Origin: Myxococcota bacterium
Lineage (GTDB): Bacteria > Myxococcota_A > Polyangia > Polyangiales > Polyangiaceae
Length of the DNA stretch: 64,000 nt
Assembly (NCBI GenBank): GCA_963169915.1
Contig: CAUJEM010000079.1
Span: 85,036 to 149,035 of the forward strand
Direction of reading: 5' to 3'
How positions within the stretch are numbered: position 1 is the stretch's first letter; every line of letters begins with the position of its first letter. Positions 47,994-56,066 of the stretch are shown one piece after another. Position numbers and translations under genes: made by a program. Under the pieces are notes generated by a model that saw only the letters and a list, made by a program, of their open reading frames with translations, did no database searches and was not told the origin of the DNA.

Positions 47994-49958
47994 ATGAACA
48001 AAGGTACCGCCCTCGTGGGCTTCTTCATGTCGTTCATGGTCGGCATGGGGCTGATGTGGACCATCAATCGTGACAAGACGGGTGACCTCAAGGCCGAGCC
48101 GGGCCTGGTCGCAGAGGGCGTGGATCAGAGCGCCGCGGCCGTCCCCGTCTCCGCGAAGGACCCGTTCTGGGGCAACCCCAACGCGCCCGTCACCATCGTG
48201 GAGATCAGCGATTTCGAGTGTCCGTTCTGCAGCCGCGTGGAGCCCACGATGGAGCAGATCAAGACCACCTACGGCCCGGACAAGGTCCGCATCGTATGGA
48301 AGAACAACCCGCTGCCCTTCCACGCCAAGGCGCGCCCCGCGCACGAGGCGGCCGTCATCGTCCACCAGCTCGGCGGCAACGACGCCTTCTGGAAGTTCCA
48401 CAAGCTCGCCTTCGCCAACCAGCGGGAGCTCACGGCTGAGAACCTCGAGAAGTGGGCGGTCGCCTCGGGGGTCGACGGCGCCAAGTTCAAGGCGGACATG
48501 GCCGCGAAGAAGGGCGCCGCCAAGGTCGACGAGGATCTCGCCACGGGCCGGAAGATCGGCGCCAACGGCACCCCGAACTTCCGCATCAACGGCGTGGAGG
48601 TCAGCGGCGCGCAGCCCTTCGAGGCCTTCAAGAAGGTCATCGACGAGCAGCTCGCCGAGGCCGCCAAGCTCAAGGTCAAGCCCTCCGAGGTGTACGTCAC
48701 GCTGACGAACAAGAACGCCAAGGCGGCGCCCGCCGGCCAGGACGACGCTCCGCAGAAGCCCGCGGAGGCCCCCAAGCCGCCGCCCGACGACACCACCATC
48801 TGGGCCGTCCCGGTCTTGAAGGAAGATCCCGTGCTCGGGCCGGCGGACGCCCCCGTCACGATCGTCATCTTCTCGGATTTCCAGTGCCCCTTCTGCAAGC
48901 GCGTGGAAGACACGATGAAGAAGGTCCGTGAGACCTACGGCAACGACGTGCGGATCGTCTGGAAGGACAACACGCTGCCCTTCCACCCGCGCGCCAAGCC
49001 GGCCGCCGCGCTCGCGCGGATGGCCTACGACACCAAGGGCGACAAGGGCTTCTGGGACGCCCACGAGGCGCTCTTCGAGAGCCAGCCCAAGCTCGAGGAC
49101 GCGGATCTCGAAGGGATCGCCAAGAAGCTCGGCATCGACTGGGCGCGCACCAAGGCGGCCATCGACAGCGGGAAGTACGACAAGCTCTTCGGCGCGAGCA
49201 TGGATCTCGCGGCGGACTTCGGCGCGCAGGGCACCCCGCACTTCTTTGTGAACGGGTACCGCGTCAAGGGCGCGCAGCCCTTCGAGAAGTTCAAGGAGGT
49301 CATCGACGCGCAGCTCGCCAAGGCCAAGGGGCTCATCGCCGCCGGCACGCCCAAGGCCAAGGTGTACGAGGCGGTGATGCGCGAAGGCAAGGCGCCTCCA
49401 CCGCCCGAGAAGAAGGAGGTGGCAGCCCCCACCAAGGCCAACCCCTTCCGCGGGGGCGCCACGGCCAAGGTCACCATCCAGGTGTTCTCGGACTTCCAGT
49501 GCCCCTTCTGCAAGCGCGTGGAGCCCACCATGGACGAGATCGAGAAGGCCTACGGCTCCAAGGTGAAGATCGTGTGGCGCAACATGCCGCTGAGCTTCCA
49601 CGAGGACGCGCCGCTCGCCTCCGAGGCCGCGATGGAGGCCTTCGAGCAGAAGGGCAACGCGGGCTTCTGGGCGTACCACAAGGCGCTCTTCGAGGCCCAA
49701 GGCACCCCCGACGGCATCAAGCGCCCCGGCCTGGAGAAGATCGCCCAGGAGCAGGGGCTCGACATGGCCAAGTTCAAGGCGGCCTTGGACTCCCACAAGC
49801 ACAAGGCCCAAGTGGACGCGGACAACGAGATCGGCCAAAAAGCTGGCATCAGCGGCACGCCGGCGGCGGTCATCAACGGCTACTTCGTCAGCGGCGCGCA
49901 GCCGTTCCCGGCCTTCAAGAAGCTCATCGACCGCGCCCTCAAGGAGGCGGGCGGCTGA
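47994..49958 (+). CDS. protein with three tandem DsbA-like thioredoxin-fold domains
   Basis: 654-aa periplasmic or membrane-anchored protein. One N-terminal helix (TALVGFFMSFMVGMGLMW) is followed by three DsbA-type domains (about 55-225, 275-435, 485-652) joined by Pro/Lys-rich linkers. Each has the active site CPFC (C76/C79, C298/C301, C503/C506) and a cis-Pro loop (NGTPNF, QGTPHF, SGTPAA), so all three should be redox-active. The repeats share motifs such as PFWGNPNAPVTIVEISDFEC and SGAQPFEAFKKVID, indicating internal duplication. The arrangement suggests a multi-site thiol oxidase/reductase; substrates are unknown. The ATG at 47994 lies in a leader with a small hairpin (47947-47962). Confidence 0.9.
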   Translation: MNKGTALVGFFMSFMVGMGLMWTINRDKTGDLKAEPGLVAEGVDQSAAAVPVSAKDPFWGNPNAPVTIVEISDFECPFCSRVEPTMEQIKTTYGPDKVRIVWKNNPLPFHAKARPAHEAAVIVHQLGGNDAFWKFHKLAFANQRELTAENLEKWAVASGVDGAKFKADMAAKKGAAKVDEDLATGRKIGANGTPNFRINGVEVSGAQPFEAFKKVIDEQLAEAAKLKVKPSEVYVTLTNKNAKAAPAGQDDAPQKPAEAPKPPPDDTTIWAVPVLKEDPVLGPADAPVTIVIFSDFQCPFCKRVEDTMKKVRETYGNDVRIVWKDNTLPFHPRAKPAAALARMAYDTKGDKGFWDAHEALFESQPKLEDADLEGIAKKLGIDWARTKAAIDSGKYDKLFGASMDLAADFGAQGTPHFFVNGYRVKGAQPFEKFKEVIDAQLAKAKGLIAAGTPKAKVYEAVMREGKAPPPPEKKEVAAPTKANPFRGGATAKVTIQVFSDFQCPFCKRVEPTMDEIEKAYGSKVKIVWRNMPLSFHEDAPLASEAAMEAFEQKGNAGFWAYHKALFEAQGTPDGIKRPGLEKIAQEQGLDMAKFKAALDSHKHKAQVDADNEIGQKAGISGTPAAVINGYFVSGAQPFPAFKKLIDRALKEAGG

Positions 49959-49982
49959 GCCGAGGCTGAGCACGGGGGGAGG

Positions 49983-50019
49983 CGCGAGCGGTGAGGCCCA
50001 GCGGGCCTCGCCGCTCGCG
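49983..50019. terminator. 17-bp stem hairpin between convergent genes
   Basis: CGCGAGCGGTGAGGCCC (49983-49999) pairs with GGGCCTCGCCGCTCGCG (50003-50019) with one G-U wobble and a 3-nt loop. Among the longest near-perfect stems in the window, located between the triple-DsbA gene end and the kinase gene end. Likely serves both directions. Confidence 0.7.
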
Positions 50020-50052
50020 TCGTTGAGGGGGGTAGTCCGCCGAGGGCGCGCT

Positions 50053-51921
50053 TCAAGGCTGGCGCGCGCCGATCGCCTCGATCGCCTCGGGCAGCTCTCG
50101 ACTCCCCCGCAGACACGGAAAGCAGTCACTCCTGCGGCGCCAGCCACAGCCCGTCGTCAGCTGCAGGTTCCGGAGGTGAGGGAGGCTCCGTGCGTCGCCT
50201 TCGGCCTTGGCGCGCGCCAGGAGCTGCTTCTTGGCGGAGCAGGTCGGCGCCCAGGCGAGCTCCAAGGCGATGAGCAACGCCGGTGAGGCGCTCTTCTTGC
50301 CCTCCGCGCTGCGCAGCCACTTGTCGGCGCGCGCCTTGAGCGACGGCACCTCCTTGCCGCGGGACAAAGCGTAGATCATGTCGGCGCCGGCCTGCCCCAG
50401 GTGCCCTTGCATCAGGCTGAAGGCCTGCTCCCGCGTCGCCTCGCGTCGGACGGCCTGCTCGACCAAGCGCCCGAGGACGACGTCGGTTTGGAGCTGGGGC
50501 TCGAGCTCCAGCGCGCGCTCGAGGGAACGGAACGCCTCGGGGTAGCGCTCCTCGTCATCGAGCGCCACCGCGAGCGCCAGGTGCAGCCGCGCGTCCCGCG
50601 GTGACTGCCGCAGCTCCTCCTCCAGGACGCGTGAGCCAGACCGCTCGGCGCTGACCACGCCCGTCTGCGGCCCCGCGCTGGCGGAGGCCGGTGTCGCCAG
50701 CGTAGCGCTGGCGCTGGGAGGCGTCGACGGCGTGGGGCTCCGGACCACCACCACGACGACCAGCGCCAAGGCGCTGAGCAGCACCCCGGCGAAGACGGGC
50801 ACCGCGAGCACGAAGGCTCCCGCCGGGATCTTCGTCAGCGGCGCTGGGAGCCGTGCGCACCAGGGCTCGAGCTCCTGCTCGAGCCGGCGCACGAGCTGCT
50901 GGAGCGGCGCCGCGCCGAGCGCGAGCGCGCCCCAAGGCTCGCGGCTGCCGGTCGAGCCCCCGAGCTGCGTGATGGCGACCGCGGACGCGCTGGGCAGTGA
51001 GGCTCTGGTGCCGTCTCGCGCGCCGTCAGGGTGGCTCCCTCGACGCTCCGGGGAGAGCGCCTCCAGCTCCGCGAGCACCGCTTGAGCGCTCTGCGGACGC
51101 GCCGCAGGATCACGCTCGAGCAAGCGGAGCATGAGCTGCTCGAGGGCCGCGGGGACCACCACGCCCGGCGCGCGCTCACGGAGCGGAGGGACGCTGGAGG
51201 AGAGCTGCTGCGCCAGCAGGTTGACGTGACTGGCCGTCTCGAAGGGCCGCTTGCCCGTCAGCATCTCGTAGATCATCACGCCGAGCGCGTAGAGATCCGC
51301 GCGCTGGTCGACGCTCTCCCCCATCGCCTGCTCCGGCGCCATGTACTCGGGCGTCCCGAACACCATCCCCACCTTGGTGATGGCCCGCCCCACCCCAGGC
51401 GCCAGCGAGGAGGCCTCCTCCACCGGCACCTTGGCGACGCCAAAGTCCAAGATCTTCACCAGCTCCGGCGCCTGGGGCCGCGGGACGAGCATCACGTTCT
51501 CGGGCTTGAGATCCCGGTGGACGATGCCGGCCGCGTGTGCGGCGCCGAGCCCCGCCGCGAGCTGCCGGGTGACCTCCACGGTCCGCTCGACGCTGAAGCG
51601 CTCGGCATCGAGCGCCTCGCGCAGACCTTGCCCATCGATGTACTCGAGCACGAGGTACACGGTGCCGTCCGGGAGACGTCCGAAGTCCGACGCCGTCGCG
51701 ACGTTCGGGTGCTCGATCGTCGCGGCGGCCTGCGCTTCGCGCTCGAAGCGCGCCAGCACCTCCGGCACCACGGCGAGGTCGTCATGGAGCAGCTTGACCG
51801 CGAGCCGCTTGTGCATGAGCACGTGGTGCGCCTCGAAGACGCGCCCCATCCCCCCTTCACCGATCAGGCGATCGAGCTGGTAGCGCTCGGCGATGATGCT
51901 GCCGACATCGTGCTCGACCAC
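50053..51921 (-). CDS. membrane Ser/Thr protein kinase with C-terminal TPR-like region
   Basis: 622-aa Hanks-type kinase. The kinase domain (about 14-280) is complete: GEGGMGRVFE, Lys43 (AVK), HRDLKPEN (D137), DFG (D159), GTPEYMAPEQAMG. One membrane helix (about 378-401, FVLAVPVFAGVLLSALALVV) separates it from a C-terminal periplasmic part with TPR-like helices (RDARLHLALAVALDDEERYPEAFRSLERAL) and a Cys-rich end (TGCGW, DCFPC). The start is GTG (51921), 17 bp after the PilZ-TM gene stop, so the pair is an operon. The substrate is unknown; the PilZ partner hints at crosstalk with c-di-GMP. Confidence 0.92.
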   Translation of the reverse strand: MVEHDVGSIIAERYQLDRLIGEGGMGRVFEAHHVLMHKRLAVKLLHDDLAVVPEVLARFEREAQAAATIEHPNVATASDFGRLPDGTVYLVLEYIDGQGLREALDAERFSVERTVEVTRQLAAGLGAAHAAGIVHRDLKPENVMLVPRPQAPELVKILDFGVAKVPVEEASSLAPGVGRAITKVGMVFGTPEYMAPEQAMGESVDQRADLYALGVMIYEMLTGKRPFETASHVNLLAQQLSSSVPPLRERAPGVVVPAALEQLMLRLLERDPAARPQSAQAVLAELEALSPERRGSHPDGARDGTRASLPSASAVAITQLGGSTGSREPWGALALGAAPLQQLVRRLEQELEPWCARLPAPLTKIPAGAFVLAVPVFAGVLLSALALVVVVVVRSPTPSTPPSASATLATPASASAGPQTGVVSAERSGSRVLEEELRQSPRDARLHLALAVALDDEERYPEAFRSLERALELEPQLQTDVVLGRLVEQAVRREATREQAFSLMQGHLGQAGADMIYALSRGKEVPSLKARADKWLRSAEGKKSASPALLIALELAWAPTCSAKKQLLARAKAEGDARSLPHLRNLQLTTGCGWRRRSDCFPCLRGSRELPEAIEAIGARQP

Positions 51922-51938
51922 GCGTCAGTGGCCTTGCA

Positions 51939-53393
51939 TCAGTAGGGGTTGTCGCTGGCAGGCTCTGGCGGCTTGGGCGCGGGTTTCGGTGCGGGCTTCG
52001 GCGCAGTCTCAGGCTTCGGCTCGGGCTTCGGCTTCGCCACCACCGGCGCGGGCGCCGGCTTCGGCGCCGCCGCTGGCTTGGGCTCCGGCTTGGGCTCCGG
52101 CTTGGGCTCCGGCTCGGGCGTAGGCTCAGCGCTAGCGCTGGGCGCCGGCGTGGCCTCCACGCTCGGCTCGGGCGCGGGCACCGGCTCGGGCTTCGGTGGC
52201 TCCGGGGTGGTGGGCGGCTCGACCGCGGGGCGCGCCTCCGGCGTGGCCGCCGGGGCAGGCGGCTCCGGCGGCGGCTCCGTCGGGCGCGTTGCAAAGAAGA
52301 TCCCACCCGCGATGACGGCGACCGCAGCCAGCAGCCCGAGCATCTTTCCAGTGCCGCCGCTGCCCTTGCCCTCGAAGGCCGCGACGCCCGGCGCCGCGGC
52401 GCCCGTCGGCTGCGTCGGCGGTGGACGCTCGCTCTTGGGGGCTGCGGCGGGCGCCGCGCTCTGCGCCTTGGCGGCAGGGGCCTCGCTCTTCTGCGCTGCG
52501 GCAGGAGCCTCGCTCTTCTGCGCTGCGGCAGGGGCCTCGCTCTTGGACGCTGCCGGCGCGGGCGCAGGGGCGACGCTCTCGCCCTTGGCCTCCGCCGTGG
52601 CCTCGCTGGGCGGCGGCTCGCTCTTGACGGTCGCTGGCGGCGCCGTCTCCGGCTCAGAGACGGACGGCTCCGCGGCCGGCGGCGCCGCGGGCGGGGGCTC
52701 CTTGGAGGGCGCCTGCGCGACGCCGACCTCCGCCAGCGAGCCTCCTGCCTCTTTGAGCGCCTCCTGCAGCAGCTCCGCCGCCTGCTTCATCACCGTCCGG
52801 TCCTCCGGCGGCGGCATGTCCGCCTCCGGGTCCCCGCTCGCCTTCGGGAAGAAGCCCTCCGCGGCGGGGGGCTCGGCGCTGGCCGTCGGCTTGGGCAGGT
52901 TGGCCACGTTGATGGCCCCGAGGCCGATCATGGTGGCCTTCCGGACGGGGCCACCTGCGGGGGCGGGGGCCGGGGCTGCCGCGGGCGCTGGCACGCTGCC
53001 GCCTCCCTCCTGGCCGTCGGCGCCGGCCTCGAAGGCGCTCGTCGCGCTGGCCGGCCGGGCGTCGACGAGCCGATCGATGACCCGCTTGGAGTCATCGTCA
53101 ATCTTGATGAATTTTACGCCCATCCCCGCGGGCGAGTCCCCCGCGGCGTCGCCGGACTCGCGCTTCCACACGACGCGCCCGACGCCCTGCATCACCTTCT
53201 GATCATCGGTGATGCGCACCTCGAACTTGAGCAGGGTGCCAGGAGGGAACGGCGTGGGCGTCTTGATGAACATCCCACCGCGGCTCACGTCGTGGGAGTG
53301 GTGCTCGATGAACTCATCGAGGGTGGCGCTCTTGTAGCGCACCGTCATGGTCAGCACCTTCGCCCGCGGATCCTTACGCGTGTCCTGAGTCAT
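51939..53393 (-). CDS. PilZ domain protein with TM helix and Pro/Lys-rich periplasmic tail
   Basis: 484 aa. The N-terminal PilZ domain (1-110) has the c-di-GMP motifs RxxxR (R6, R10) and DxSxxG (D35, S37, G40 in DVSRGG). A disordered Ala/Pro/Lys linker follows, with three near-identical KSEAPAAAQ repeats. Next come one membrane helix (about 351-370, MLGLLAAVAVIAGGIFFAT) and 114 residues of Pro/Lys/Glu repeats (PEPKP type) ending DNPY. The tail resembles TonB-type proline spacers that cross the periplasm. A plausible role is to pass a c-di-GMP signal across the inner membrane, but nothing in the sequence proves it. It is co-transcribed with the kinase gene downstream and divergent from the PilZ-only gene. 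Confidence 0.87.
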   Translation of the reverse strand: MTQDTRKDPRAKVLTMTVRYKSATLDEFIEHHSHDVSRGGMFIKTPTPFPPGTLLKFEVRITDDQKVMQGVGRVVWKRESGDAAGDSPAGMGVKFIKIDDDSKRVIDRLVDARPASATSAFEAGADGQEGGGSVPAPAAAPAPAPAGGPVRKATMIGLGAINVANLPKPTASAEPPAAEGFFPKASGDPEADMPPPEDRTVMKQAAELLQEALKEAGGSLAEVGVAQAPSKEPPPAAPPAAEPSVSEPETAPPATVKSEPPPSEATAEAKGESVAPAPAPAASKSEAPAAAQKSEAPAAAQKSEAPAAKAQSAAPAAAPKSERPPPTQPTGAAAPGVAAFEGKGSGGTGKMLGLLAAVAVIAGGIFFATRPTEPPPEPPAPAATPEARPAVEPPTTPEPPKPEPVPAPEPSVEATPAPSASAEPTPEPEPKPEPKPEPKPAAAPKPAPAPVVAKPKPEPKPETAPKPAPKPAPKPPEPASDNPY

Positions 53394-53545
53394 TCAGCGT
53401 CGCTTTCGGTGAGTGAGGTCGCCCCAGCACGCGCACGTTCAGCCAGGGGCCATCATGGTAGTCGACTGCGCCCTTCGGCCCAAGCCTTTGCGGACGCTCG
53501 CCACGTCCTCCTAGCGGGTGGAAAGCGCCGTAACACTGGAACTTT

Positions 53546-53563
53546 CCATCGACATTTCGATGG
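53546..53563. promoter_or_regulatory. palindrome in the divergent PilZ promoter region
   Basis: CCATCG-ACATTT-CGATGG is a perfect inverted repeat (6-bp arms, 6-nt spacer) in the 200-bp region between two divergent PilZ genes. A CATAAT -10-like element lies 8 bp further on (53571-53576), preceded 15 bp earlier by TCGACA. It may be an operator for the small PilZ gene; the promoter call is weak because spacing is short. Confidence 0.4.
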
Positions 53564-53593
53564 CTTTGGCATAATGTTACCCCACCTTTCGGG

Positions 53594-53932
53594 ATGACGC
53601 ACGCCGAGCACTTCCGCGCGCACCACCGCCGCACCTGGACCTTGGACGCCAGCCTACGCCCGGGCCACGGCTCCGAGGCCGAGCTCGAGGTCACCGTGCT
53701 GGACGTCGGCCTGGGCGGCGCGGGCCTCTCCCTCGCTCGGCCGCTCGAGCCAGGCTGCTCCTTCACGCTGACGCTGAGCCTGCCGACGCGCTGGGCACCG
53801 CTGGAGCTCCAGGCCAGCTCGCGCTGGTGTCACCCCGAGGGGCCGGGGTGGCGCGCCGGGCTCGCCTTCGAGCTCCGCGACGAGCTGGAGCTCGCGAGCT
53901 TGATGGAGTTTCTGGCGCTGGAGCCGAGCTGA
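53594..53932 (+). CDS. single-domain PilZ protein
   Basis: 112-aa PilZ domain with RxxxR near the N-terminus (R8, R12) and DxGxxG (DVGLGG, D37-G42) where the second motif normally has Ser. The rest is a short beta-barrel (SFTLTLSLPTRWAPLELQA, SRWCHPEGPGWRAGLAFEL). Affinity for c-di-GMP may be altered by the Ser-to-Gly change. Start at ATG 53594; no good ribosome-binding site is visible. It diverges from the 484-aa PilZ protein and converges with the YbjN-like gene, with 7 bp between the stops. Confidence 0.82.
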   Translation: MTHAEHFRAHHRRTWTLDASLRPGHGSEAELEVTVLDVGLGGAGLSLARPLEPGCSFTLTLSLPTRWAPLELQASSRWCHPEGPGWRAGLAFELRDELELASLMEFLALEPS

Positions 53933-53939
53933 GCCGAGC

Positions 53940-54551
53940 TCAAGCGTCGGCGGGGGGCTCACGCTCCGAGCGAGCATGCGCGATCTGCAGCTTCAGCCCT
54001 GCGATGAGCTGCGGATCGGCGCCCTCCTGCTCCAGCGCGGCCAAGGTCGCCTCGAGCAGCTCGAGCGAGGAGAACTTGGCGGCCATGCTCGGGAGGGGAA
54101 CCTTGAGCTGCTCGTCGATCTCTCCGCGCGCGAGCGCGCGCTCGAGCGCCTCATAGTAGCCGTCGAGCAGGTGCACCATGCCGTGCACGCAGCGCCCGAG
54201 CTGGCGCGCCGTCACGGTGCCGTCCTCGATGGGGAACTCGATCATGGGGCGCACCTCGCCGTCGTTCGCGTCGTACTCGAACTGCACCAGCTTCGTTCGC
54301 CACTGCATCATGGCGCAGGCCCGCAAGAACACGTCGACGTGAGGCCCCTTCGCCACCAGCGCCATGGGGACGAACAGCTTGAGATACTCCCCCTCCTCCT
54401 CCACGAGCAGCACCATCCTCAAGAGCCGGTTGCCTCCGGGGCTCCGGTACGTGTCCATCTCGAAGCCGATCTCGATGTGCGACTCCCCCAGGTGGTAGGT
54501 GAGGTCGAGCTCATCCAGCAGCTCAGCCAAGTAGCGGAGCGTCACGGCCAT
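53940..54551 (-). CDS. YbjN-like protein (type III chaperone fold)
   Basis: 203-aa soluble protein, no signal. Residues 1-140 (LRYLAELLDELDLTYHLGESHIEIGFEMD, LLRMVLLVEEEGEYLKLFVP, VDVFLRACAMMQWRTKLVQFEYDANDGEVR, EFPIEDGTVTARQLGRCVHGMVHLLDGYYEAL) follow the pattern of the YbjN/DUF1790 fold, which has the shape of a type III secretion chaperone. A helical C-terminal extension follows. Function unknown; family fit is by pattern only. It lies 31 bp after the NUDIX gene on the same strand, probably in one transcript with it. Confidence 0.7.
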   Translation of the reverse strand: MAVTLRYLAELLDELDLTYHLGESHIEIGFEMDTYRSPGGNRLLRMVLLVEEEGEYLKLFVPMALVAKGPHVDVFLRACAMMQWRTKLVQFEYDANDGEVRPMIEFPIEDGTVTARQLGRCVHGMVHLLDGYYEALERALARGEIDEQLKVPLPSMAAKFSSLELLEATLAALEQEGADPQLIAGLKLQIAHARSEREPPADA

Positions 54552-54582
54552 CGAGCGACCCTAGCGCGCCGCCCGATCCACG

Positions 54583-55083
54583 TCAAAACAGCTCACTCGC
54601 GAGCAGGACGTCGCCGTCGAACACGAAGCGCCCCTCGACCGACTCACCCCGGAGCACGCGCGGGAGCCAGAGCACGTCGTCGGCCCACATCTGCTCGAAG
54701 GGCAGCGCGTCCAGCGGCGTCCACTGCGGGATGGCCTCCGCGGTCGTCTCCGGGCAGCCACGAAAGCTCATGGCGACGTAGACGTGCATGAGCATGGAGT
54801 ACCCATCCATGAACTGAAAGCTCAGCCGACCGCGGTGACTGAGCTCCAGCGGGGTGATCCGCAGCTCCTCCTCCACCTCGCGCACCGCGCACTGGAGCAG
54901 CGTCTCCCCTGGCTCCAGGCGCCCTCCCGGGCCGTTGATCTTTCCGGCACCGAGGCCGCGCCGCTTGCGGATGAGGAGCACCTCCCTCCCGCGCAGCACG
55001 AACACGAGCGTGCTGGTGTCTCTGGGGCGCCACCCGTCCCAGTCGACCGCCGTCGACGTGGGGGTCAGCTCGCTGCTGGACAT
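54583..55083 (-). CDS. NUDIX hydrolase (MTH1/MutT-like)
   Basis: 166-aa pyrophosphohydrolase, possibly cleaning oxidised nucleotides. The NUDIX box reads G54-x5-E60-x7-R68-E-V-x-E72-E73-x-R75-I, i.e. complete except Arg for the final Gly. It is preceded by LLIRKRRGLGAGKINGPGG, the pattern of MTH1/NUDT1-type 8-oxo-dGTPases. The ATG at 55083 is only 6 nt after the 3' end of tRNA-Arg, so the gene has no room for its own promoter or a Shine-Dalgarno sequence. It is probably translated from a transcript processed at the tRNA end. No later start would keep the domain intact. Confidence 0.92.
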   Translation of the reverse strand: MSSSELTPTSTAVDWDGWRPRDTSTLVFVLRGREVLLIRKRRGLGAGKINGPGGRLEPGETLLQCAVREVEEELRITPLELSHRGRLSFQFMDGYSMLMHVYVAMSFRGCPETTAEAIPQWTPLDALPFEQMWADDVLWLPRVLRGESVEGRFVFDGDVLLASELF

Positions 55084-55089
55084 GATTCG

Positions 55090-55163
55090 CGCGCCCGAGA
55101 GGATTCGAACCTCTGACCTACGGCTCCGGAGGCCGTCGCTCTATCCAGCTGAGCTACGGGCGC
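55090..55163 (-). tRNA. tRNA-Arg, anticodon CCG
   Basis: On the minus strand the cloverleaf is complete: acceptor GCGCCCG/CGGGCGC, D-arm GCTCAGCTGGATAGAGC, anticodon arm ACGGC-CTCCGGA-GCCGT with anticodon CCG, variable loop AGGTC, T-arm AGAGG-TTCGAAT-CCTCT, discriminator G. CCA is not encoded. It reads the Arg codon CGG, frequent at this GC content. It is immediately followed by the NUDIX gene. Confidence 0.97.
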
Positions 55164-55175
55164 TCGCGGGCCTTC

Positions 55176-55197
55176 CTAGCTCAGCCGCTAGCTCAGC
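55176..55197. repeat. 10-bp direct repeat just upstream of tRNA-Arg
   Basis: CTAGCTCAGC occurs twice at 55176-55185 and 55188-55197, 12 bp apart. It lies 12 bp from the tRNA 5' end, where its promoter should be. It also resembles the D-arm sequence of the tRNA itself, so it may be a relic of tRNA duplication or a promoter element. Confidence 0.5.
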
Positions 55198-55286
55198 GAA
55201 AGGGTAAGATAACGGCCCGGCCGAAGAGGGCGCCGCGGCCACCGTCGGCCCCCCGAGGCCGCCCGCTCCGTAGTAGCTTCCGTGAC

Positions 55287-56066
55287 ATGCTGGAGGTCCG
55301 ACCCGTCGCGTGCCTGAGGGACAATTACGCCTACCTGGTCGGCCTGAAGGGGCAGCCCGAGGTCGTGGTCGTCGACCCGAGCGAGGCCGAGCCGATCGCC
55401 GCGGCGCTCGCGGCGGGGGGGCAGCGGCTCGTCGCCCTCTTGAACACCCACCACCACTACGATCACGTCGGGGGGAACGAGGCCCTGGTGGCGCGCTTCG
55501 GCCCGCTCCCGGTCGTCGCCCACCAGACCGATCGAGGACGCGTCCCGGGACAGACCGTCGAGGTCCTCGCGGGCGACGTGCTGAGCTACGCGGGGATGCG
55601 CTTCGAGGTGCTGCACGTCCCCGGGCACACGTTGGGTGCGGTGGCCTACGCCGGCCATGGCGTGGTGTTCACGGGAGACACGCTCTTCGCCGGAGGCTGC
55701 GGGCGGCTCTTCGAAGGCACCGCCGCGATGATGCACCACAGCCTCAACGTCACGCTGGGCCAGCTCCCCGACGACAGCCTCGTGTACCCAGGGCACGAGT
55801 ACACGGAGAACAACCTTCGCTTCGCGCTCACGCTGGAGCCCACGAACGAGGCCCTACGGCGCTGGAGCGCCGCGGTCGAGGCCCAGCGACGTGCGGGGCA
55901 GCCCAGCGTCCCCTCCTCGCTCGGCCAGGAGCGCGCCGGCAACCCCTTCCTGCGCTGCGCGAGCCCGGCGCTCCGCGCGTCCCTCGCGGAGCGCCTCCCC
56001 ACCAGCGGCCCCGTCGACGAGGTCGCGGTCTTCGCGGCGGCGCGCGCCGCCAAGGACGCGTTCTAG
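55287..56066 (+). CDS. gloB: hydroxyacylglutathione hydrolase (glyoxalase II)
   Basis: 259-aa metallo-beta-lactamase-fold hydrolase that cleaves S-lactoylglutathione to lactate in methylglyoxal detoxification. The dinuclear metal site is complete: THHHYDH (T54-H60), HVPGHT, FTGDTLFAGGCGRLFEG and YPGHEYTENNL; the C-terminal NPFLR that contacts glutathione is present. The length is typical (about 255). Start is ATG 55287. Its stop codon TAG shares its G with the GTG start of the next gene. Whether the organism makes glutathione cannot be told here. Confidence 0.96.
   Translation: MLEVRPVACLRDNYAYLVGLKGQPEVVVVDPSEAEPIAAALAAGGQRLVALLNTHHHYDHVGGNEALVARFGPLPVVAHQTDRGRVPGQTVEVLAGDVLSYAGMRFEVLHVPGHTLGAVAYAGHGVVFTGDTLFAGGCGRLFEGTAAMMHHSLNVTLGQLPDDSLVYPGHEYTENNLRFALTLEPTNEALRRWSAAVEAQRRAGQPSVPSSLGQERAGNPFLRCASPALRASLAERLPTSGPVDEVAVFAAARAAKDAF

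Noticed and set aside
47943..50147. 734-codon minus-strand frame over the triple DsbA-like gene
   Set aside because: Leu/Val/Gly/Asp-rich antisense shadow; the plus strand shows three conserved CPFC domains.
51949..53202. Gly/Ala-rich plus-strand frame resembling a glycine-rich secreted protein
   Set aside because: It is the reverse of the Pro/Ala/Lys-rich linker and tail of the PilZ-TM protein; Pro codons read as Gly on the other strand.
53546..53593. Sigma-54 type promoter (TGGCAT...TTAC) before the small PilZ gene
   Set aside because: The -12 GC element is missing; it fits a sigma-70 -10 (CATAAT) better.
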